Below, in pieces: positions 1 to 11,684 of a stretch of DNA of 64,000 nucleotides. The stretch comes from Meconema thalassinum. Its lineage: Eukaryota; Arthropoda; Insecta; Orthoptera; Tettigoniidae. Location: contig OX336388.2 of assembly GCA_946902985.2 (NCBI GenBank), positions 126,147,894 to 126,211,893 of the forward strand. The letters run 5' to 3'. Both the position numbers and the translations under genes were made by a program. Under the pieces are notes generated by a model that was given only the letters and a program-made list of their open reading frames with translations, had not been told where the DNA came from and searched no databases. Positions within the stretch are counted from its first letter, which is position 1, and the number at the start of each line of letters is the position of its first letter.

Positions 1-440
1 TGTATTATTTTGTCACCGCCTACTCGATTCACTCTCCCACGATATTTTATAAAATGGCTCTCAAGGCATAGAATGACCAGATTTCAGTCACGAGTAACCT
101 TAAGACGACTGTTGCTATTGGTGGGCTAGAAACGCTGATTCAGATTAAGGAAGGAAGAAAGGGTTTCTAGTGGTGACCTTCCTGTGTTGACCGAGCGTGG
201 GATGAATCAGCTAGGTCGTGTGTTCGTGCTCACACGTATATAAGCGTATTGTTTTGATGTCTTAACTAACTTCGACAGCATTTTTTTTATTGTCTGATCA
301 TTCGTGACTTGAAGGAGCATGGATTTCATAGACATCCTTCGCTTCTTGGTCGGAGCCCTGTTCCTCTCCAGCTTGAACATTGTAAGTAGCCATTCCATTT
401 AGTAGTCTATGCACTTGAAGGGTTTGCCGGAATAATGAGT
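1..440. other. No recognisable feature
   Basis: I see no gene, RNA or mobile-element signature here. Open frames are short, overlap on the minus strand and carry no recognisable domain. Likely decayed repeat or unique intergenic DNA. Confidence 0.4.
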
Positions 441-524
441 TGGTTGGTTGGTTCCTCAGTTTAGGGGCTGCGACTACCCAGTCATGTAGCCCCATGTACT
501 TTGGGTGTGTGTAGAATTTGTCTG
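441..524 (-). repeat. SINE family A, 3' tail fragment
   Basis: On the minus strand this matches the conserved 3' end of SINE family A (complete copies at 53530-54050 and 56925-57385): a stretch reading ACACCCAAAGTAC, then GGGGCTACATGAC, ending in AACCAACCAACC. The 5' part is missing, so this is a truncated copy. Confidence 0.7.
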
Positions 525-597
525 TTTTTTATTTTTTATTTTCTTTCATTGAAAGAACCCTTTCGGTGGTATTTTCACCTCTCTGGGACCAACAGAA

Positions 598-1570
598 TTG
601 AAATTTATCGAGCATATAAATGCATAAAACTGCGGTTTTCAGAATAGAAGCATATAAATGCATATTCTTGTGGTTTTCGTCTAAATAGTTTGTTTTTCTT
701 CGAATTCTCCCCCGAATTCGGGCCCTGACAATCCTTAGGGTTCGAAAACAGAAATAATTATTGAAAAGCCTATCTGGTGCGAATAATAAAACCGCAGGTT
801 TTTAACCTTTTGTGAGATCGTTCTCGTCATTGAAACTTTTATTGACTGATTTAAGAAAATCATTCAAAACTGAAAACTTAAATGAACTTTTAAATTGTAA
901 CTTTTATAAGAAAAGTTCCCTTATATACAGGGTGTCTATTATGTACCTTTGGAGAATGATAGGTCTAATTTGAGATAGGGAACTTGGGGTCGGAGCGACC
1001 TCCTTAACCCCTAAAATAAGGATTGATTCAGGCCCTCCACCCTGTAAGTTAGGCTACCGATCCAAACCTCTATTTCCTTTCGCAATCCTTTAACTCTTGG
1101 CAAGATTCATTTCACCATGTGGCGCTGGTGTAATGTATAGCGTTGCGGAGCGAAAGGTTTGTAGTCTCAGGTTCCCTATCTCAAATTACTTGTATACCCG
1201 TCCCCTATAAGACCTATCATTCTCCAAAGGTACATAAAAGACACCCTGTATACTTGAAAAACTTGAATGCGAGTATATTGCAGTGTAGCATACATACAAT
1301 TAGAAAATAAAGCTCGTATTTAAAGGTATGTTATTGTTTTTTTCGTTTCACTTTCCTTTCTATAGTTTTTAACGGTGTTTTTCGAGCATATTCTGTATAT
1401 TTAACCGCATATAATGGGGGTTTCGAGCATATCTATCGAGCATATAATGGGTTTAAAATGGGTTTTTCGAGCATATAATGTTTTTTTCGAGCATATCTAT
1501 CGAGTATAAAACACATGGTTTTCGAGCATATCTGGAGATTTTATCGAGCATATCGATCCGAGCCCTAGTT
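598..1570. repeat. Clustered TCGAGCATAT short repeats
   Basis: The motif (T)CGAGCATAT recurs irregularly near 607-660 and densely at 1383-1555 (about nine copies with TCGAGCATATAATGGG variants). A GATCCGAGCCCTAG stretch at 1554-1567 resembles the end of the hAT element at 59362-60059 (TAGGGCTCGGA). This looks like subterminal repeats of a decayed hAT-type element, but no TSD could be assigned. The MITE at 926-1250 sits between the two clusters. Confidence 0.45.
926..1250. mobile_element. MITE with long terminal inverted repeats and TA target duplication
   Basis: The ends read TACAGGGTGTC... and ...GACACCCTGTA and are flanked by TA on both sides (924-925, 1251-1252). The inverted repeats extend inward with few mismatches: TACCTTTGGAGAATGATAGG on the left is repeated in reverse complement on the right, and a GAGATAGGGAAC block is also mirrored. 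At about 325 bp with no coding capacity it fits a Tc1/mariner-type MITE. It would depend on a transposase supplied elsewhere. Confidence 0.8.
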
Positions 1571-2039
1571 ATAACTCTTTGTCCTCATCACCTCCTAATT
1601 TTTCCAATTCGAAGTGCAAATTGGCACACTGGATTTGAGGAGTGGCGTTCAAACCATAGTTTATAATTTACCCCAGCATTTTGCAATTTCATCAGCAAAC
1701 ACTCCAAACAACGTAGGTATTCAGTATATTAACACCGACTATTTACAATAATTGAAACTTCGTTGCTCTAAACGTGTCACTGGGAGAAACATATTTAATA
1801 TACCTATTACACAGCTAATTTGTAATCGTGCCTATTCTTGGGGATGTGTGCGCTCTTTCGGCTACCCGAAGAAACTTTTCAATTATACTGTAGCCATGGG
1901 CTCACTAACTGGCCGGTATAGAGCGCAGCTCGCATCTAGAAGGCTGTGGTTAGCTCCGGCAAAGTTCAACTGATTGATAATAGATGTCACTCCGGTGGAG
2001 ATTGTTGTTTTAAATATATATATTCCATTGCAAAATGCA

Positions 2040-2543
2040 GTCGCCTCCGTAGCGTAGCGGTCAGCATGGTTAGCTGCCGCCCCGGAGGTCCTGGGTTCGA
2101 TTCCCGGCTCTGCCACGAAATTTGAAAAGTGGTATGAGGACTGGAACGGGGCCTACTCAGCCTCGGGTGTTCCAAATGAGTAGAGGGGGTTCGATTCCCA
2201 CCTCAGCCATCCTCGAAGTGGTTTTCCGTGGTTTCCCACTTCGTCTTCGGGAAAATGCCGGGATGGTACCTTCTTCAAGGCCACGGTCGCCTCCTTCCCT
2301 CTTCCTTGCCTATCCATCCTGACCATCCATTACCTTCCCTCATGAGGCCCCTATTCGCTTTGCAGGTGAGGCCGCCTGGGCGAGGTGCCAATCACACCTC
2401 ACCAGTTGTATCCACTCCGATTAGATGTTCCCAGGTCTAGGACACTGCCCGTAGAGGTGGTAGTGGTGAGTTCCCTCGCTGAGTCCGTGGGTTCTACCAA
2501 CCTGGAGGGTAAACGACTAAGAAAAAGAGAAAAGAAGAAGAAG
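2040..2543 (+). repeat. SINE family B, full length, tRNA-derived head
   Basis: The head has box A- and box B-like tRNA promoter sequences, with GTAGCGTAGCGGTCAGCATG followed by a GGTTCGATTCCC box B. It continues through a conserved body to an A-rich tail. It is flanked by AAAATGCA (2032-2039 and 2544-2551), a target-site duplication of LINE-mediated insertion. A second full copy lies at 52502-52994. The box B would drive RNA polymerase III transcription. Open frames here are not genes. Confidence 0.85.
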
Positions 2544-2607
2544 AAAATGCACCATATAACTCTTTATTTTATAACGTCTCAGTACTCAAGAAACAATAAA
2601 TATATAT

Positions 2608-2690
2608 AAAAAAATCAACTCTGATAGGATTTGAACCCCGGCCAGCCGGGTGAAAGACCAAAGCCCTAACCACACAGCCAAACGTGCACA
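2608..2690 (-). repeat. tRNA-like SINE head
   Basis: On the minus strand there is a tRNA-like sequence: GTTTGGCTGTGTGGTTAGGG as box A region, and GGGGTTCAAATCC as box B. The remaining body is short or missing. It is a SINE remnant rather than a tRNA gene because the acceptor stem does not pair convincingly. Confidence 0.5.
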
Positions 2691-3065
2691 CACAACTCAA
2701 GCGTTATCAATCAATTTAGATACAACGTTTTGGCAAATAATGACTTGGACTAAACAATTTCTTCCCGGGAGTATATTTAAAACCGAGTTCATTTCAAATA
2801 AAGTTCATAGTATTTTTAACAGTAGGCTATATTGCATGCAACATACTCAAATTAGTGAAATATGGGTAAGAACGAGAGATCAGCTGTCATCTTGTCAAAT
2901 AACCGGGATGACTCAGCTTTTTAAAATCACTTCTACACTATAATATTGCAATATAAACTTTTAATTTTGAACGGGTCACGTCATTTAGAACAGTTTAAAC
3001 GATTCTCGGTTGGCTAATCGGAACTTGTAGGTCCCATGTTATGGATTATACAGTTTGCATAATTC

Positions 3066-3330
3066 ACACGGCCGCCATCCCGAAGTGGTACGATTGATGA
3101 CCTTGTAGATTGGGCACAAGACGCGTATCATATGAAAATATGTTTTTACAAAATTTGGTAAAGATCCGATGATTAGTTTGGTCGTAATGCATTATTAAGT
3201 TTTTACCATTTAAGTGGCCGCCATTAAGTTTTGGTGAAAATGGTAGCAATATAAAACATGACACAGAGGTGCCCTTTACCAGTGTTACCTCTGTACCAAA
3301 TTTCGTTCAATTGAATTGATAGAGGAGACA
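3066..3330 (-). repeat. Isolated diverged copy of the 293-bp satellite monomer
   Basis: Read on the minus strand, this stretch has the same order of blocks as the satellite at 61919-64000: GAACGAAATTTGGTACAGAGG, then GTGTCATGTTTTATAT, then AATGGCGGCCAC, then ATC-GGATCT-TACCAAATTTTG. It is well diverged and single, about 58 kb from the array. Confidence 0.75.
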
Positions 3331-4254
3331 GGCATTATTAGAGCATATAATCAATGGTAGTGATAGGAAAAGTGTAATTGTTTTTTTTAAATAATAAACA
3401 CGACAGGCACGTAGTTACGTTTCCCTGATCTTTTATAGGTTATTGGCATTATCTTTGTAGTTAAATGGTAGAGGAATGTGCTGTAGGCTGGAAGTTCCCG
3501 AGGGACCTAATCCGCATCCTTACGCCCGAGATTTTCATAGATTCTCATTGTTCCTGAGTAGATAGAGAACCCTACTGTTCTGTAGTTAGTTACTATAGCA
3601 CATTCTGCTTTGATAAAATCCTGTTCCTTATTCTGAGTGTTTTCGCCAAGTAGCATCATGTTGTTTTTAGCCGGGACTTCAAGATGCTACAATCCATTAT
3701 TATTTCCAGCCTGGGATTTTGGTGGATCATCCAGATATAAGGGTACAGTGTGTAGCTGTCAGTCAACTCATGGATTAACCAACACCACCTAGAGAGAAAG
3801 CCTTGCGATACAATTTATGACGTCATAGCCTTCCAGCCGTCAGCGAGCGCGCTACCCAGCGCTGCTGCTATGAACAACCTGTGAGGAAACGCGACTGAGT
3901 GTTTATGTATCAAATTACGTTCTACAGACGCGAATAAATAAATAACGTAACCATAAATGAAACATATGGTCAGAAGTTGATGCGATCGATACTTTACTCT
4001 AGCTAATAAATCGACGTTTTCGATCATAATCGATAAGTATGCATTTCGAACCTTGCGAGTGTGAACTTGACCGAAAACACTGATGTCTCAATAAATGCGA
4101 TATATAGAAGAATTCAATAAAAAACTTGACAAATATTCACCCCATTATAACGTGAGATGTCGACTACACAACGAGAAGAAAAGACACAACAACAAATAAC
4201 CAATTAATCGGTAACAGTTAAAACAGAAATTAATATCTACAGTATAGTCAATCA

Positions 4255-4680
4255 TATCTGTCCAAAAGTCTAGGTTTGATTCCCATCTCTGCCGAGAAAT
4301 ATAATTCTAGTTAGTTATTGTTGATTATTGTTGTTTTAAGGGGCGCAATTACGAGGTCATCTGCCCCTAAAAATACAATTCTGATTTGATTGTGAAACGA
4401 AATTCACTCAGCCTCATGAGTAAAAACTGAACTGAGAAGAAGTGGGTTCGATTTCTCCTTTCTCCTCCAGGTAAATGCTGGGATTGTTCCTAGCAGAAGA
4501 CCATGGTCACCTCCTTTCCAAGGGCAGATGACCTCGTAGTTCCTCCCCTTAAAACTACAATACCGTACCTAACCTTCCCAATTCTAGCATCACAATACAC
4601 ACATACAAATTCTACCCATATCCGAGTACACATGGCTGATGACAGTGATGTCATAACCCACTTGCAAAACAACAACAACA
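4255..4680 (+). repeat. SINE remnant with box B-like head
   Basis: A GTTTGATTCCCATCTCTGCC stretch resembles the box B and body of the SINEs at 57940 and 58310. It is followed by ACTCAGCCTCATGAG and a 3' portion with GCAGATGACCTCGTAG. It is diverged and interrupted. No target duplication found. Confidence 0.5.
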
Positions 4681-5640
4681 ACTAGCCACAGAAAGTTTTC
4701 ATGCATGATATGAAAACAGGTAGTAATGACATGCCTATGACAGAAAAGGTTACCTACTGAAATGGAACAGAGCAGCAGTCATGAGACATGAGAACATTTA
4801 CAAAAGAGGAAACTTTTTGTTGTTGATGATTCATATAGGGGCATGATGATGTGGTAATAATTTAGAAACAAACACTTGATATAGAGTAATCCTACAGTAA
4901 CAGTTTTCATATGGCAATATTTACAATATCAGGCATGGCATAAGCTTACCCGACAATACATAAAACATGCTAATTACCAGTGATCTTAGCACTTTGTTCT
5001 CAACAGAATACAGTGAGTCATCTGCAAAAACATGTTGTTCTCATATTTACTATGTTACACAAACTGTGCTGTTTTGTAAAAAAATAATAATAACTAAAAG
5101 ATGACCATACCTATCCTTCACTAGTTAAATAAATATCCATATCCAAGAACACATGGCTGATGACAGTGATGTCCTAACCCACTCACAAAAAAAAAAACAA
5201 CAACAAGTAGCCACAGAAAGTTTACATCCGTGATAAGAAAACAGGCTAGTAATAGAATGCCTATGACAGAAAAGGTTACCTACTGAAATGGAACAGAGCA
5301 GCAGTCATGACACATGAGAACATTTACCAAAGAGGAAACTTGTTGTTGATTCATAAAAGGGCATGATAATGTAATAATTTAGAAACAAACACTTGATATA
5401 GAGTAATCCTACAGTAACAGTTTTCATATGGCAATATTTACAATATCAGGCATGGCATAAGCTTACCCGACAATACATAAAACATGCTAATTACCAGTGA
5501 TCTTAGCACTTTGTTCTCAACAGAATACAGTAAGTCATCTGCAAAAACATGTTGTTCTCATATTTTCTATGTTACACAAACTGTGCTGTTTTGTAAAAAA
5601 AAACTAAGAGATGACCATATCTATACTTCAATAGTTAAAT
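4618..5640. repeat. Tandem duplication, unit about 520 bp
   Basis: The block from 4618 (ACATGGCTGATGACAGTGATG) to about 5110 is repeated from about 5138 to 5640 with few substitutions. Shared landmarks include GGTTACCTACTGAAATGG, GGCATGGCATAAGCTTACCC and CATGCTAATTACCAGTGATC. No coding potential. It lies inside the P-like element, next to the 830-bp array. Confidence 0.85.
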
Positions 5641-5708
5641 AAATATAGCCTTTTCAAAAGATCCTTTCCACTTTTCAATACAAAATTTTTGTATTCCCTA
5701 TTATATTG

Positions 5709-8700
5709 GTAGCATTGAATGAAAGTAGAACGAGCGATAACAATCTCTATAGTACATGAATTAGCCAAAATACCTCATCAAACGATGAGAAATAAATCAG
5801 GGAATGACGTTTTAATAGATGTTTCCTCCTCCACTGTCTGTGACTCACCCAGCCATCCCAAATAGGATCACGACTTATGTAGGCAGAATTCCAGCTGTGG
5901 CCACCATTGTCCACATCAATCATCATCAAACCTGTATTGCCAACCTCGCCCTTACGGTACTATGCTGCACCAAGACCCTTCGATTTGTCCAATCCAATGG
6001 TTTTTGACGCGTCCAGATCAATGGTTTTGTGTCAACAGTGTCCCGCTGGCTGCGCTCGGCCAAAGCCGCACCTACACCGACCATTCTAACCTTCGTTTTG
6101 TGGTATCCAACGGTTTTTGACAATGGTTGCATCCTAACGTGTCCAGATCAATGGTTTTGTGTCAACCGTGCCCCGCTACCTACGCGCAGCCAAAGTCGCA
6201 CCTGCACACGACCATTCTAACCTTCGTTTTGTCCAATCCAATGTTTTTTGGCAATCGTTACAGCCTAACGCGCCCAGATCAATCAGTTTTGACAATGGTT
6301 ACAGCTTAATGCATCCCGATGATTTCTTTGATCAACAGTGATTTTGTATCTCACATGTTGGGAACAATGTGTGCGCCCCGGTGTGTGCAGCTAGAGTGAG
6401 CCGTGATGACAGTTGAACGAGATGCAAGCACTGTAGAAACATGGCAGCCGTTTTTAAAATAGCAATAAATAAAAACACATATTTACAAACTTTAGCACAT
6501 ATATGAGGTTCAGTAGTGACAATTCAAATTGAAATCAACGGTAGCGATGAATGAAGATATAACGCGCGATAAAATTCTCTACAATACATGAATTAGCCAA
6601 AATACCTTTTGAAACGATGAGAAATAAATCAAGGAGCGATGTTTTAATAGATGTTTCCTCCTCCGCTGTCTGTGACCCACCCAGCCATCCCAAATAGGAT
6701 CACGACTTATGAAGGCAGAATTCCAGCTGTGGCCACCATTGTCCACATCAATCATCATCAAACCGGTATTGCCAACCTCGCCCTTACGGTACTATGCTGC
6801 ACCAAGACCCTTCGATTTGTCCAATCCAATGGTTTTTGACGCGTCCAGATCAATGGTTTTGTGTCAACCGTGCCCCGCTGGCTGCGCTCGGCCAAAGCCG
6901 CTCCTACACCGACCATTCTAACCTTCGTTTTGTGGTATCCAACGGTTTTTGACAATCGTTACAGCCTAACGCGCCCAGATCAATCAGTTTTGACAATGGT
7001 TACAGCTTAATGCATCCCGATGATTTCTTTGATCAACAGTGATTTTGTATCTCACATGTTGGGAACAATGTGTGCGCCCCGGTGTGTGCAGCTAGAGTGA
7101 GCCGTGATGGCAGTTGAACGAGATGCAAGCACTGTAGAAACATGGCAGCCGTTTTTAAAATATACTGCTCAAAAAAATTAAAGCACCACTTTTTTCAAAG
7201 GCCACCAAATTTTGAAAAGTTGACCTACAAGCTCGAAATCTCAGTATGACGTTTATCCTGACGCCTACCAAGCATATGCTTCAGCACAACTCCCCAATTT
7301 GAGTAGTTTCGGGGTAGCACCCCGAAAACCAGCCCATTTTCGAAAACCGCAAATTGATGTTTGCGAAAAACGCTGCAGGACTTGTCGCAGGTTGCCAATG
7401 CAGTCGAAAATGAATGAGTCTTGCTCTTAAAGGTTCCACAAACACGTTGAAATCGTTACATTTGACGTTTGGGCATTTTCAACCCCCTTCATCATCCCCT
7501 CAACATGGACTACCATTGGGGGGTCTGAGAAGGTACCGGGTGTGTTTAACCACCTGAAAACCTGCACACCGTCCTCAGTTGCTGATTGCAGTAAGTTCTT
7601 AAGGCCTCCGGCAATGTCCACACCCCCTAACACCCTCAACTGGCATGGGACCAAACCACCCCTTCTCGATTCACCCCTAAGGAATGTTTTAATCGAGATG
7701 TTTATCAGTGCTGCTAATGGGGGGTCTTCCCCTAACGTTTAAAAAAAGGAACTGTGCCTTTGTCACCACCCCTTCCCCTGCAACCCCCGTTTGTATGATT
7801 TTTCGAATCAGGCCCTTTTTAAGGGCTGAAACGACGTCTTAATCGCTGAAAGGGCTGTAAAGGTCCTTAGAAGTAGTGGTGACACGAAATCAACCCCTTC
7901 CGATCGATGATTGACATTCCGTCCCGCAAATTCGAAATTTTTGCACCCCCAACCCTCCCTGTCTAGACGCGTAATGCGTCATGGCAGAGTTTTCAGAGTT
8001 GGATCAAAATGAAGCTTATGGCCTGCAATGGAGCCCAAAACAGCAGACTGGGTAGAAATTCATCGGTAGGTTGGGAAACGGGACAAAAAATTTTCAAAAA
8101 AGTGTACAGCCTACAGTACGTACGCCCATGCTTAGGCAACCCACATCACGTCCGTGCGTGTGGGTTGCCTATGATCGGCAATAGGTTACAAAGTTTGGCA
8201 ATGGGAGAAAAATGACGTGATGTGGGTTGCCTATGCATTGGTGTACTTACTAGAGGCTGTTAACTTTTTTGAAAATCTTTTGGTCCCGTTTCCCACCCTA
8301 CCGATGAATTCCCATCCAACCTTCTGTTTTGGGCTCCATTTCAGGCCATAAGCTTCATTTTGATCCAACTCTGAAAACTCTGCCATGACGCGTTACGCGT
8401 CCAGACAGGGAGGGTTGAGGGTGCAAAAATGTCAACTTTGGGGGATGGAATGTCAATCAAACATCGGAAGGGGTTGATTTCGTGTCACCACTACTTCTAA
8501 GGACCTTTACAGCCCTTTCAGCGATTAAGACCTCATTTCAGCCCTTAAAAAGGGCCTGATTCGAAAAATCATACAAAAGGGAGTAGCAAGGGAAGGGGTG
8601 GCGACACAGGCGCAGGTCCTCTTTTGATACGTTAGGGGAAGACCCCCCCCATTAGCAGCACTGATAAAAATCTCGATTTAAACCTTCCTTAGGGGTGAAT

Positions 8701-10810
8701 CAAGACGGGGTGGTTTGGTCCCTTGCCAGTTGAGGGTGTTAGGCGGGGTGAACATTGCCGGAGGCCTTAAGAACTTACTGCAATCAGCAACTGAGTACGG
8801 TGTGCAGGTTTTCAGGTGGTTAAACACATCCGGTACCTTATCAGGCGCCCCCAATGGTAGTCCATGTTTAGGGGATGATGAAGGGGGTTGAAAATGCCCA
8901 AACGTCAAATGTAACGATTTCAACGTGTTCGTGGAACCTTAAGAGCAAGACTCATTCATTTTCGACTGCTTTGGCAACCTGCGACAAGTCCTACAGCGTT
9001 TTTCGCAAACTTCAATTTACGGTTTTCAAAAATGGGCTGGTTTTGGGGGCGCTATCCCGAAACTACACAAGTTGGGGAGTTGTGCTGAAGTATGTGCTTG
9101 GTAGGCGTCGGGGCAAACGTCATACTGAGATTTCGACCATGTGCAGTCAACTTTCCAAATTTGGTGGCCTTTGAAAAAAGTGGTGCTTTAATTTTTTTGA
9201 GCAGTATAGCAATAAATAAAAACACATATTTACGAACTTTAGCACATATATGAGGTTCAGTAGTGACAATTCAAATTGAAATCAACGGTAGCGATGAATG
9301 AAGATAGAACGCACGATAAAATTCTCTACAATACACGAATTAGCCAAAATACCTTTTGAAACGATGAGAAATAAATCAAGGAGCGATGTTTTAATAGATA
9401 TTTCCTCCTCCGCTGTCTGTGACCCACCCAGCCATCCCCAATAGGATCACGACTTATGTAGGCAGAATTCCAGCTGTGGCCACCATTGTCCACATCAATC
9501 ATCATCAAACCGGTATTGCCAACCTCGCCCTTACGGTACTATGCTGCACCAAGACCCTTCGATTTGTCCAATCCAATGGTTTTTGACGCGTCCAGATCAA
9601 TGGTTTTGTGTCAACCGTGCCCCGCTGGCTGCGCTCGGCCAAAGCCGTTCCTACACCGACCATTCTAACCTTCGTTTTGTGGTATCTAATGGTTTTTGAC
9701 AATGGTTGCATCCTAACGTGTCCAGATCAATGGTTTTGTGTCACCCGTGCCCCGCTACCTGCGCGCAGCCAAAGTCGCACCTATACAAGACCATTCTAAC
9801 CTTCGTTTTGTCCAATCCAATGTTTTTTGGCAATGGTTACAGCCTAATGCGCCCAGATCAATCAGCTTTGACTATGGTTACAGCTTAATGCATCCCGATG
9901 ATTTCTTTGATCAACAGTGATTTTGTATCTCACATGTTGGGAACAATGTGTGCGCCCCGGTGTGCAGCTAGAGTGAGCCGTGATGACATTTGAACGAGAT
10001 GCAAGCACTGTAGAAACATGGCAGCCGTTTTTAAAATAGCAATAAATAAAAACACATATTTACGAACTTTAGCACATATATGAGGTTCAGTAGTGACAAT
10101 TCAAATTGAAATTAACGGTAGCGATGAATGAAGATAGAACGCACGATAAAATTCTCTACAATACACGAATTAGCCAAAATACCTTTTGAAACGATGAGAA
10201 ATAAATCAAGGAGCGATGTTTTAATAGATATTTCTTCCTCCGCTGTCTGTGACCCACCCAGCCATCCCAAATAGGATCACGACTTATATAGCCAAAATTA
10301 CAGCTGTCAGCGCTATTGTTCAAATCAATCGTCATCAAAACAGTACGATGACAGTTCAGCCGCTAGTGCGCATCTTTAGTGCGCACCACTTAGTTCATTA
10401 CATCGTGCGCCGAATTGAATCGTTTATTCACCATGGATTGTGGAAATTGTCTCATAACGATCTGTAATTTCCATCGGCGATTCTATGATCAACTGTAGTA
10501 AATATTTGTTTGTTTTTTTTCCGCACAACTGTGGTTTTGAAAATGTTTACAGCCTAACGCACCCAGCGTTTTGTGTCAACCGTGTCCCACTAGCTGCGCG
10601 CGGCCAAGGCCGACCATTCTAACCTTTGTTTTGTCTAATCCAATGGTTTTTGACAATAGTTACAGCCTAAGGCATCCAGATCAATGGTTTTTGACAATGG
10701 TTACAGCATATCATGTCCCGATGAATGTTTTTTTTAATCAACAGTGTGTGCTGCTAGAGTACGCCTTGTTGACAGTTCAACGAGATGCAAGCTCTGTCAG
10801 AACATAGCAA
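5709..10810. repeat. Array of four about 830-bp repeats with internal 131-bp subrepeats
   Basis: Units start near 5709, 6540, 9286 and 10120 with a GTAGC-(G/A)TGAATGAA block, continue through ATACATGAATTAGCC and GACCCACCCAGCCATCCC, and end in GGCAGCCGTTTTTAAAATAG. Within each unit a segment beginning (G)TCCAGATCAATGGTTTTGTG repeats about every 131 bp. Unit 2 is about 700 bp once the inserted element at 7163-9206 is removed, one subrepeat short. Unit 4 is the most diverged. The many short frames here are repeats of one non-coding sequence. Related fragments occur at 38278-38442, 42410-42720 and 49430-49620. Confidence 0.9.
7163..9206. mobile_element. Fold-back (long inverted repeat) element with TA target duplication
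   Basis: The ends read TACTGCTCAAAAAAATTAAA and its reverse complement. TA flanks both sides (7161-7162, 9207-9208). Two arms of about 950 bp (7163 to about 8105 and 8265-9206) are near-perfect inverted copies around a loop of about 160 bp. The sibling repeat units at 6455 and 10035 show the uninterrupted sequence TTTTTAAAATAGCAATAAAT, which gives the empty site and proves insertion into one TA. TA duplication and this terminus fit the Tc1/mariner superfamily. No transposase is encoded, so it is non-autonomous. Confidence 0.9.
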
Positions 10811-11335
10811 CCGTCTATAAAAAGTTGCAGTGTCAGTTAAATACTCTGGGCAGTTGGGGAACTGAAACGGGACTGCTCCTAGGAATTTAATCCGAACATT
10901 AACTTACGATACGATCATTTTATCGCCTTGCATTACATTAATTACTCTATTTATTCTAAATTCATTCAATCTCCAACCTGATTCACATACACCTCTTCCC
11001 CCACCCCAATAAGAAATGTAGCCTAATGAATAAGATTACTGCAATAGAAAAAAAATAGATTAATCAGGGCCTGCTACAGGTTATCGGTCTCTAACCTCAT
11101 GCAGTTAGCTTGCAATTTCAACCCCAACAGAAATGTGAATACTATCCATATTAACACCCACTTATACCTCCCACTTGAAATTGATAGCCCCATAAAACAA
11201 ATAAACCTAACCTACATTAGCCTGTAGCACATAATTAAGGTTAGAAAATTCTGACTTCTACATCTAAATGAATTTTCGTGAACAGAAGAGCTAGCCTGTG
11301 CTAAAATTTAGGGGTAGGACTATTTGCTTACTAAC
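10811..11335. other. Interior of the P-like element, no recognised feature
   Basis: AT-rich sequence between the repeat array and THAP exon 2. It would hold the rest of the transposase in an autonomous copy. I find no open frame resembling a P transposase catalytic region. Confidence 0.4.
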
Positions 11336-11447
11336 CTTTAATCAGTCTCGGTTTATACAACGGAGCAGTAACTAGCTTTCCATTCTTTTCATCATACATA
11401 CTAGTGGTCCATTGAATTTCATGTGGCTTGAAATGGATGCCACAGAC
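11336..11447 (-). CDS. THAP domain, exon 2 of P-like transposase
   Basis: On the minus strand an acceptor (TTTCTTGTAG) precedes GTCTGTGGCATCCATTTC, encoding VCGIHFKPHEIQW..., then TSMYDEKNGK and PLYKPRL, before a donor-like GTTAGT at 11335-11330. The C-x2-H pair (CGIH) completes the C2CH zinc site begun in exon 1, and the phase is 0 at both sides. THAP domains bind the DNA ends in P-element transposases. Nothing further downstream is recognisable. Calling it an exon rests on the splice signals and on domain continuity, not on transcripts. Confidence 0.7.
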
Positions 11448-11534
11448 CTACAAGAAAAGAGTCTTGGTTACAAAGTTCCTTCCATTACACTAAACTTGTG
11501 AGAATTGGAGCATAAGTATTGATTTAACACGTAC

Positions 11535-11684
11535 CATGGAATATTTCGTAGGAATAAAATCCTTGCGGTGAATGGCTCGTATCCATTTCGACTTTTCATC
11601 ATCATTAGGAAAAGAGAAAACGTTTACTTTCGGTCCATTGGCGTAATTGCCTTTACAATTTGGAACGCTGCACTTATTAGGCAT
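11535..11684 (-). CDS. THAP domain, exon 1 of P-like transposase
   Basis: The exon starts at an ATG (11684) giving MPNKCSVPNC and has the THAP pattern: C-x4-C zinc ligands, FSFPNDDEKSKWIRAIHR (the conserved FP and W), and the FIPTKYSM region. It ends at ATG|GTACGTG, a good 5' splice site, exactly 50 codons. It joins exon 2 in phase 0 across an 87-bp intron. Position and orientation, just inside the right terminal repeat and reading inward, match the start of a P-family transposase gene. A domesticated THAP gene is an alternative, but the flanking terminal repeats favour a transposon. Confidence 0.75.

Noticed and set aside
2122..2440. Plus-strand frames of 66-74 codons
   Set aside because: They lie wholly inside SINE B, and the same frames recur in the second SINE B copy.
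5747..10338. Recurrent 60-78-codon frames on both strands
   Set aside because: They repeat with the 830-bp array, are overlapping on both strands and break in the more diverged units; no protein signature.
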